From the NCBI GenBank assembly GCA_903864435.1, contig CAIPFY010000026.1, positions 1 to 32,655 of the forward strand: DNA of 32,655 nucleotides. Reading direction: 5' to 3'. The DNA is from an uncultured Chloroflexota bacterium. GTDB lineage: Bacteria; Chloroflexota; Anaerolineae; Aggregatilineales; Phototrophicaceae. Shown here piece after piece: positions 24,462 through 30,707 of this stretch (position 1 is its first letter; the number at the start of each line of letters is the position of its first letter). The notes under the pieces are model-generated. The model was not told the origin of the DNA. It did no database searches and saw only the letters and a program-made list of their open reading frames with translations. The position numbers and the translations under genes were made by a program.

Positions 24462-26213
24462 ATGAGTACCCTACTTCACACACACAAACGCGCCGCCCTG
24501 CTGCTGGCGGCGCTGGCGTTACTCGGCGGCTTGTTGGCGCTCGATCTCGTCAGTCATGGCGCGGCATGGCAACTGTTCTGGTCGCTGACAGGCGAGGAAG
24601 AACCCCTCAGCCAGATGCGCGGCATGGTCGAATGGGCGGGGAACGCCCTGCGCCCGCCGCCCGTCACCCGCCCGGATGTGCCGATTGCTCATGCGGACGT
24701 GCCGCCCTACGGCATCAACACCTTCTTGCAGCAAGAAGTGGAAATCGTCAAACGCGAACGCTCCCTGCAAATGATTGCGGATGCTGGCTTTACCATGATC
24801 CGGCAGCAGTTCCCGTGGGCGGACATCGAGATTCACGGGCGCGGGGATTTTGAAGATCGGCGCAACGATCTGAATGGCGACGGCACGAAAGACGCGATCA
24901 GCGCGTGGGACAAGTACGACAACATCGTAGACTTGGCGGAAAGCTACGGCATTCAGATTCAGGCGCGGCTGGATAACCCGCCGACATGGACACGCGCCAA
25001 CCCCGACAGCGGCGATTTTGCCCCGCCCGACGACGTGCAGGATTTCGTGAACTACGCCGCGACAGTGGCAGAACGCTACAAAGGGCGCATCCGCTACTAT
25101 CAAATCTGGAACGAGCCGAACATCTACCCCGAATGGGGCAACGCGCCCGTCAATCCCGAAGCCTATACCGACCTGCTGTGCCGCACCTACACCGCGCTGA
25201 AAGCGGTTGACCCGAACATCGTGGTTATCAGCGGGCCGCTGTCGCCCACTGTGTCGCTCACAGACCACAACTTGAACGATTTCATCTTCCTCCAGCGCAT
25301 GTATGACGCGGGGGCGGGGGCGTGCTTCGATGTGATGTCGGCGCAGGGCTACGGCTTCTTCAGCGGCCCAACCGATCGCCGCTTGCGCCCGATGACGCTG
25401 ACCTATGCCCGCCACCTGTACATCCGCGATGTGATGGTCGCCAACGGGGACGCGGGCAAGGCCATCTGGATAAGCGAGGCGGCGTGGAATCCGCAACCGG
25501 AAGACCCGTCTATCGTCACCTCGCAGTACGGCAACTTCGGCATCGTCAGCGAGGAGCAGGCGGCGCGGTATATGCCGCTGGCCTATCAACGGGCGCAGGA
25601 AGAATGGCCATGGCTGGGCAACATTAGCTACTGGTTCTTCAAACGCGCCGCCGATTATGAGCGCAATCAGGCATTCTACTACTTCCGCATGGTCGAGCCG
25701 GATTTCACACCGCTGCCCGTGTACGACAGTATGAAAACCTACATCACGCAGCAGCAGCCGGTGTTGTATGCCGGTGTGCATCAGGCCGAACACTGGGCGG
25801 TGAGCTATCCGCAGGGGCAAACGTTGGTCGAAGCGCCCGGTGCGGAGTTCGGGACGGCTGTCGAAACGCTTGAGGCCTCGTTCCGCGCTTACGGCACCGA
25901 AGTGATTCTGCGCTGGCGCGAGGGCGGCGACGCGCTCTCGGTGCAGGTAGACGGGCAGAATACGTTGGCGGGTGGTCATTGTACGCATGAACTGGCGGCG
26001 GACGAGTGGCATGTCACGGTGCTGTGTTCGGCACTGCTGCCCGGTGAGCATACCTTCCACATCGTCCCCGCCACCGGACGACTGATGCGGCTGGATTCGA
26101 TCACCGTCCTCAACCGCAGCTACGAGAACCTTGTGCCGTATGGGGCGTTGGCGGCGGCGCTGCTGACGCTGGTGCTGCTGGCGCTGCGCGACATCCTGCG
26201 GGGGCGGCGATGA
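24462..26213 (+). CDS. Membrane-anchored GH-A clan glycoside-hydrolase-like protein
   Basis: The 583-residue protein has an N-terminal signal anchor (11-28), a TIM-barrel of the GH-A clan and a C-terminal membrane helix (about 558-576) with a basic tail. The acid/base Glu is E218 in IWNEPN. The nucleophile is very likely E339 in WISEAAWN. D-I-E-I-H and Q-I-Q-A-R-L-D-N-P-P-T-W are barrel strands. It resembles family 39/5-type enzymes, but the exact GH family is not clear. Between barrel and helix is a beta-rich domain (about 440-545). It probably trims or builds a cell-surface glycan. The start is set by the promoter geometry and by the hydrophobic N-terminus. Confidence 0.83.
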   Translation: MSTLLHTHKRAALLLAALALLGGLLALDLVSHGAAWQLFWSLTGEEEPLSQMRGMVEWAGNALRPPPVTRPDVPIAHADVPPYGINTFLQQEVEIVKRERSLQMIADAGFTMIRQQFPWADIEIHGRGDFEDRRNDLNGDGTKDAISAWDKYDNIVDLAESYGIQIQARLDNPPTWTRANPDSGDFAPPDDVQDFVNYAATVAERYKGRIRYYQIWNEPNIYPEWGNAPVNPEAYTDLLCRTYTALKAVDPNIVVISGPLSPTVSLTDHNLNDFIFLQRMYDAGAGACFDVMSAQGYGFFSGPTDRRLRPMTLTYARHLYIRDVMVANGDAGKAIWISEAAWNPQPEDPSIVTSQYGNFGIVSEEQAARYMPLAYQRAQEEWPWLGNISYWFFKRAADYERNQAFYYFRMVEPDFTPLPVYDSMKTYITQQQPVLYAGVHQAEHWAVSYPQGQTLVEAPGAEFGTAVETLEASFRAYGTEVILRWREGGDALSVQVDGQNTLAGGHCTHELAADEWHVTVLCSALLPGEHTFHIVPATGRLMRLDSITVLNRSYENLVPYGALAAALLTLVLLALRDILRGRR

Positions 26214-26222
26214 GGGAGACAC

Positions 26223-26407
26223 ATGCCCTCACCCCCAACCCCTCTTCCTCAGGGCGAGGGGGGGATAAGACCAACAAATGCGTCTTTCACCCCTCTCCAA
26301 AGCGGTACTCCGCGTGTTGGAGAGGGGACGGGGGTGAGGTTCTTCTCCCTCAGGGCAAGGGGCGCGAAAGCGAAGGCATTCGTAGGGACACGGCGCGAGG
26401 AGTGTCC
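26223..26407. repeat. Composite G/C-rich repeat between two envelope genes
   Basis: The stretch fills almost the whole 250-base gap. It has three blocks: a C-rich/G-rich hairpin (CCCTCA...CAGGGCGAGGGG, about 26227-26265), a long palindrome with inner GCGG-TACT-CCGC (about 26288-26325, the reverse of the core at 22461-22495), and a CTCCCTCAGGGCAAGGGG block leading to GTAGGGACACGGC (26383-26395), which is shared with the repeat at 9640-9718. No gene is carried; open frames here are repeat translations. Confidence 0.78.
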
Positions 26408-26463
26408 ACCGGCTGCCTGTCGCGGTCATTCCATTCTTTGTATACCCCACCAAGAGGTCGGCT

Positions 26464-28530
26464 ATGGATAGCGTAAGCGGCGGCGCGGCGAAGTGGGTGG
26501 CGCTGTGGCTGATTGTGGCGCTGCTGTTGCTGGCGGGTGCGCTGCGGTTGCATCAGATCGGGGCGCAATCCTTCTGGAACGACGAGGGAAATTCGCTGGC
26601 GCAAGCTCGCCGCGATCCGGTGGCGATTGCCGAAAATGCCGCCCGTGATATTCATCCCCCCGGCTACTACTGGCTGCTGGCGGCGTGGCGCAATCTGGTG
26701 GGCGAGAGCGAGGTGGCGCTGCGTTCGCTGTCGGCGCTGGTCAGCCTGCTCACGGTGGCGCTGGCCTACAGTGTGGGGCGGCGGTTGTTCAATCCGGCGG
26801 CGGGATTGGCGGCGGCTTTCTTCACCGCCCTGAATACCTTTAGCCTCTATTACGCGCAGGAAGCCCGCATGTACGCGCTGCTGGGGCTGTGGGCGGCTTT
26901 GAGCGCGTGGGCGCTGGTGGGGCTGCTGCGCGGCGGCGGTTGGAAAACCGTGCTGCTGCTGGCGCTGGTGAACGCGGCGGGGCTATACACGCAGTATGCC
27001 TATCCGTTCGTGATGCTGGCACAGGGCGCGGCGCTGCTGCTAGGGGTTTTGCTGCCCTCGCCCACACCCCTAGCGCCTCCGCATTCGCGTCAGGGCGAGG
27101 AGGAGAAACCCTCACCCCTCACCCCTCTCCCTCAGGGCGAGGGGAAAAGAGTCCCCTATCCCCCAACCCCTTTCCCCATACATGGGGCAAGGGGAGCGAA
27201 CGCGAACGCATTTGCGCCTTCCCGGTTGCGGGTGCTGGTGGCGTTTGTGCTGGCGAACGGGCTGGCGCTGCTGCTGTTCGCGCCGCTGCTGCCCACCGCG
27301 TTGCGACAGGTGACTCAGTGGCCTAGCACGGGTGCGCCTGTGGCGGCGGGTGAGGCGTTGGCGACCATCAGCGGTTGGCTGACGTTCGGCCTCGCGTATG
27401 GCAGCATCGAAAACAGCGCCGGATTCATCCCGATCATCCTGCTCATTTTGAGCGCGGGGGCGCTGCTGTGGCTGCTGCGCGGGCGGGGGATGGTATGGCG
27501 GTTGGGATTGTTGCTGCTGTGGGTGGTGGTTCCGGTGGGACTATTTTTGTTGCTCGGCCTGTTTCGTCCCGCCAACCTGAAGTTTTTGCTGCCTGCACAG
27601 TTCGGGCTGGCGTTGTGGATGGGCGCGGGCTGGGGCGGTTGGTGGCAGGCGGCGCGGCGCGGCGGGCGCACGGATCGGTTGACGCTGGTGTTCGCGCTGC
27701 TGCAAGCGGCATGGTTGATCGTGTATTTCGCGGCGGGCGTTCCGGCATTGTATACCGACGCGCAGTACCAGCGTTCCGATTACCGGGCGATGGCTGCCCG
27801 TATCAGCGCCGACTCGCGCCCCGGTGATGTCATCATCCTGAACGCGCCCAACCAGCGCGAAGTGTTCGACACCTACTATCACGGCGATGCGCCCGTGTTT
27901 GGCTTGCCGGAAGGGTTGGGCGGTGACGACGTGGCGACGCTGGCGGCGGTGCGCCAGATCGTCACGGATTATGACCGCATTTTCGTGCTGTACTGGGGCG
28001 ATAGCGAACGCGACCCGAACCATGTGGTTGAATCCACGCTGGATGCCGAGGCGTTCGCGGCGGGGGATGATGTGTGGTATGGCGAGGTGCGCTTCGCCCG
28101 TTATGCTGCGCCGGCCACGATGCAGGCGGCGGTGGCGGCCAACGCGCCTTTTGGCGACTCGATCTGGCTGGAACACTATGCCCTGAGTGGTCGTTCAGTG
28201 CAGGCGGGGGACGTGCTGCAAATCGAACTGCAATGGCGCACCGACGCGCCGTTGACCACGCCGTACAAGGTGTTCGTGCAACTGCTCAATGCCGGCGGTG
28301 TGCTGGTGGCACAGCGCGACAGCGAACCGGGCGGCGGGTCGTTGCCCACGACAGTGTGGCCGACGGGCGAAACGCTCTTTGATCGGCACGGCCTTGCTAT
28401 CCCCGCCGATTTGCCCGCCGGGGATTACCTGCTCATCCTCGGCCTGTACAACCGTGACAACGCGGGCGAACGGCTGCCTACCCGCGCCGGACACGACTAT
28501 CTGGAACTGGGGTTGGTGACTGTGCGCTAA
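26464..28530 (+). CDS. GT39-like membrane glycosyltransferase with a repeat-derived insert
   Basis: The 688-residue protein has about 10-12 membrane helices and a C-terminal soluble beta-sandwich-like domain (about 555-688). The first loop holds W39-N-D40-E41, the place of the catalytic Asp in PMT/ArnT-type glycosyltransferases that use polyprenyl-phosphate sugars. H-P-P-G-Y-Y-W further on is also family-like. It should glycosylate a protein or lipid outside the membrane. Residues about 198-252 (27055-27219) are a translated repeat of low complexity (S-P-T-P, P-L-P-Q-G-E-G), set between two helices without breaking the frame. AAGAGG before the ATG supports the start. Confidence 0.85.
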   Translation: MDSVSGGAAKWVALWLIVALLLLAGALRLHQIGAQSFWNDEGNSLAQARRDPVAIAENAARDIHPPGYYWLLAAWRNLVGESEVALRSLSALVSLLTVALAYSVGRRLFNPAAGLAAAFFTALNTFSLYYAQEARMYALLGLWAALSAWALVGLLRGGGWKTVLLLALVNAAGLYTQYAYPFVMLAQGAALLLGVLLPSPTPLAPPHSRQGEEEKPSPLTPLPQGEGKRVPYPPTPFPIHGARGANANAFAPSRLRVLVAFVLANGLALLLFAPLLPTALRQVTQWPSTGAPVAAGEALATISGWLTFGLAYGSIENSAGFIPIILLILSAGALLWLLRGRGMVWRLGLLLLWVVVPVGLFLLLGLFRPANLKFLLPAQFGLALWMGAGWGGWWQAARRGGRTDRLTLVFALLQAAWLIVYFAAGVPALYTDAQYQRSDYRAMAARISADSRPGDVIILNAPNQREVFDTYYHGDAPVFGLPEGLGGDDVATLAAVRQIVTDYDRIFVLYWGDSERDPNHVVESTLDAEAFAAGDDVWYGEVRFARYAAPATMQAAVAANAPFGDSIWLEHYALSGRSVQAGDVLQIELQWRTDAPLTTPYKVFVQLLNAGGVLVAQRDSEPGGGSLPTTVWPTGETLFDRHGLAIPADLPAGDYLLILGLYNRDNAGERLPTRAGHDYLELGLVTVR
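27055..27219. repeat. In-frame copy of the G/C-rich repeat inside the GT39-like gene
   Basis: The 165-base stretch (55 codons) has the same blocks as the intergenic copies: CCCTCACCCC and CTCAGGGCGAGGGG, then AGAGTCCCC, a CCCCA-TACA-TGGGG hairpin (27174-27187) as at 16435-16449, and a GCGAA-rich end followed by GCATT as at 26364-26382. It is translated as a Pro/Gly-rich loop. Confidence 0.8.
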
Positions 28531-28579
28531 CGTTTACGCTGCTGACTGTTGAAAAGCGGGTATTATTAAGGGTGTGATT

Positions 28580-28606
28580 CTGCGCTGTGAGGGACGTTAA
28601 GCGCAG
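28580..28606. promoter_or_regulatory. Inverted repeat upstream of the first 7TM kinase
   Basis: CTGCGCT (28580-28586) and AGCGCAG (28600-28606) form an inverted repeat with 13 bases between. The spacer holds GACGTTAA (28593-28600), which also occurs as its complement upstream of the second kinase (30581-30588). A TATTAT lies at about 28561. Confidence 0.35.
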
Positions 28607-28668
28607 CGACGCGAGGGCAATCACCATCACTCCCGTTCGGTTAGCCTTGTTCAGGCCGCAGGTGCAGC

Positions 28669-30504
28669 GTGTGGCAGTTTTCGATGTTTTCAGCAATCCT
28701 GTGGGTTACTGCATTCGTCTCATGCGGGGCGGCGTATGGGGCATGGAAGCAGCGGCATACCCGCGCTGCAAGTGCGCTGGCGGGGCTGTTGGCTTCCAAC
28801 GGCTTGTGGGCATTCACCGAGGTGATGCGCATTTCCTCCACTGACCCGCTCGCTCAGATGCGCTGGTTGCAAGCGGAATGGATCCCCGTTCTTTTATCCC
28901 CGTTACTGTGGTTTGTGTTCGTCTTCACGCTCATCGGGTATGGTCGCTGGTTCAGGCAGCGTCGTGCGCTGCTGCTGCTCATTCAACCGCTGGTGGTCTA
29001 TGCGCTGGTGCTGACGAACGATTACCACCATCTCATCTGGTCGGGGACGCGCTTGGTCGAGGTGATGGGGTATCGCATCTATTATGCGGAACACGGCCCC
29101 CTTTATAACCTGATTGTCTATTACCTGTATGCTCTGCTGCTGGCGGCGCTGTTCCTGCTCGCCCGGACAATCTGGCATGTGTACGGGCTGGTGCGTCGTC
29201 AGTACGCGCTGGTGCTGTTCGGCGGATTGCTCCCGATTATTGGCAACATCATCAGTCTGGAAGACCCGCTGTTCCAGTTTCTGGATGTCACCGTGATGAT
29301 GTTCCTGATTTCCGGTCTGATGTATCTGTGGGCGATCTTTGGCATGAAGCTGTTTGAAATCGTCCCCATTGCTCGTAATACCGTGATTGATAACCTGCCG
29401 GATGGCATGATCGTGGTAGATCGGATGCAGCATTTGGCGGATGTGACCCCCGCCGCCTTTCGCTTCTTGAACGAGTCGGATCGCTCCAAACTGGTCGGGA
29501 AGCCAATTCAGGACACGTTGCCCGTGTGGTTGCAGCAAATGTGGACTCTCTACCCGGTGGCTACACCCCTGAAGCAGACTGTGAAAGCGGAGGTAGATGG
29601 CAAACCGGGTTTTGTGGCGATTCGGTTTGACCCGATTTATCGTGATGGGGAAGATGAACCGGCGGGATGGGTGCTTGGCCTGCATGATGTGACGCTGGAA
29701 CAGCAAGCGGCTGCCGAGCGCGAACAACTGCGCGAACGCGAACTGGGTATGCGGCTTGAGAAAGAGCGTGGTCGGCTGCTGCGGCATTTCATACAGGATG
29801 CCGCGCAGGAGTTTCATGCGCTGCTGGTCACGATGATGACCCGCGCTAACAATTTGGAAATGTCTGAAAATGTGGCCAGCGGGCGGCACGATGCGCAATC
29901 TATTCAGACACAGGTCACGCGCACGATTATGCTGGTGGATATGCTGCTGAAGATCGTCAACCTCGAAGGCGGGCAAAGTGGCGAACTCTCAACCGTGAGT
30001 ATAGATATGCTGCTGCACGGACTGTGCGAGAAAATCTCCAGCGAAACCGCAACCATGCCCATTTTGGACTGGGTACACCCTTTGGAACCGTTGCGGGTGA
30101 TGGGCAACGCCGACCACCTTGCCGAAGCCATCCAGCAAATCTTGAGTAATGCGTATGACTTCACACCGCCGGACGGCGTGGTTACGGTGCGGGCGCAGGC
30201 AGAAGGCAAGGCTGTCGTGGTGACTGTGCAGGATACCGGCGCGGGTATCGCGGAGCAAGACCTCCCGCATATTTTTGAAGCGTTCTGGCGGCAAAATCGG
30301 AACCCGGATTCGCTGCATTTCGGGATGGGGTTGGCGGTGGCTCACAAGATCATTGCGTATCACGGGGGACGCATCGAAGTGCAAAGCCACATCGGGCAGG
30401 GCAGCCGCTTTCGCATCGTGCTACCGCGCTACGAGTTGCTGTCCATCGCTCCCCATGTGCCACATGAAAGCAGCGCACGCCCCTCGCCGGACGGGGCGGC
30501 CTGA
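28669..30504 (+). CDS. 7TM-PAS sensor kinase homologue lacking the phospho-accepting histidine
   Basis: The 611-residue protein has a 7TM histidine-kinase N-terminal region (about 1-230) and a PAS domain (about 240-345) introduced by I-V-P-I-A-R-N-T-V. A short helix (345-372), a dimerisation domain and an ATP-binding domain follow. N494, D522-T-G-A-G-I and the G2 box F-G-M-G-L-A-V are intact. The H-box, however, reads A-A-Q380-E-F-H-A-L-L where the paralogue at 30708 reads A-A-H-E-F-R-T-P-L. The accepting His is therefore Gln, and the following T-P is lost. It can bind ATP but probably cannot be phosphorylated itself. The GTG start at 28669 is supported by alignment of W-Q-x-S-x-F-S-x-I-L-W-V-T with the paralogue. 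Confidence 0.9.
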   Translation: MWQFSMFSAILWVTAFVSCGAAYGAWKQRHTRAASALAGLLASNGLWAFTEVMRISSTDPLAQMRWLQAEWIPVLLSPLLWFVFVFTLIGYGRWFRQRRALLLLIQPLVVYALVLTNDYHHLIWSGTRLVEVMGYRIYYAEHGPLYNLIVYYLYALLLAALFLLARTIWHVYGLVRRQYALVLFGGLLPIIGNIISLEDPLFQFLDVTVMMFLISGLMYLWAIFGMKLFEIVPIARNTVIDNLPDGMIVVDRMQHLADVTPAAFRFLNESDRSKLVGKPIQDTLPVWLQQMWTLYPVATPLKQTVKAEVDGKPGFVAIRFDPIYRDGEDEPAGWVLGLHDVTLEQQAAAEREQLRERELGMRLEKERGRLLRHFIQDAAQEFHALLVTMMTRANNLEMSENVASGRHDAQSIQTQVTRTIMLVDMLLKIVNLEGGQSGELSTVSIDMLLHGLCEKISSETATMPILDWVHPLEPLRVMGNADHLAEAIQQILSNAYDFTPPDGVVTVRAQAEGKAVVVTVQDTGAGIAEQDLPHIFEAFWRQNRNPDSLHFGMGLAVAHKIIAYHGGRIEVQSHIGQGSRFRIVLPRYELLSIAPHVPHESSARPSPDGAA

Positions 30505-30563
30505 ACATGAGAGAACGGCCTTTTCCTGCGAAACAGTTTCATTCTTGAAATTTTATGGTGAAT

Positions 30564-30586
30564 ACGTTAATCATTATCATTAACGT
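30564..30586. promoter_or_regulatory. Inverted repeat upstream of the second 7TM kinase
   Basis: ACGTTAAT (30564-30571) and ATTAACGT (30579-30586) are perfect 8-base arms around a 7-base centre. TATAGA at 30591-30596 lies directly downstream and could be a -10. The region between the kinases is A/T-richer than its surroundings. It is probably an operator. Confidence 0.5.
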
Positions 30587-30614
30587 CGGTTATAGATCAG
30601 CATTTTTCTCAAGA

Positions 30615-30626
30615 ACCTCATGAGGT
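30615..30626. promoter_or_regulatory. 12-base perfect palindrome
   Basis: ACCTCATGAGGT is its own reverse complement. It lies about 80 bases before the second 7TM kinase, in its probable 5' leader. A DNA- or RNA-level site is possible. Confidence 0.35.
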
Positions 30627-30707
30627 ACGCACGAAAGAGACTCTGTAGCTCATGGCATGTGGCGTTGCATCGCACCCTGACCGCACTCACCTGATTGGAC
30701 GCACCTG

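Noticed and set aside
24519-26222. A 567-codon open frame on the minus strand
   Set aside because: It is the shadow of the glycoside-hydrolase-like gene. Its product is rich in Arg, His and Gln without any motif, as expected for the antisense of GC-rich codons.
26210-26476. Open frames of 82-88 codons between the GH-like and GT39-like genes
   Set aside because: They consist almost wholly of translated repeat DNA and have no ribosome site.
22446-27219. CRISPR-like array
   Set aside because: The repeats are far apart, vary in order and orientation, and have no regular spacers or cas genes.
28536-28568. A TTGAAA and TATTAT pair upstream of the first 7TM kinase
   Set aside because: The two boxes are only 6 bases apart, too close for one promoter.
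30564-30586. A possible Fur box
   Set aside because: The A/T content and the ATCATTATCATT string recall one, but the 8-base arms do not fit the 19-base Fur pattern and no iron gene is near. It is kept only as an unnamed inverted repeat.
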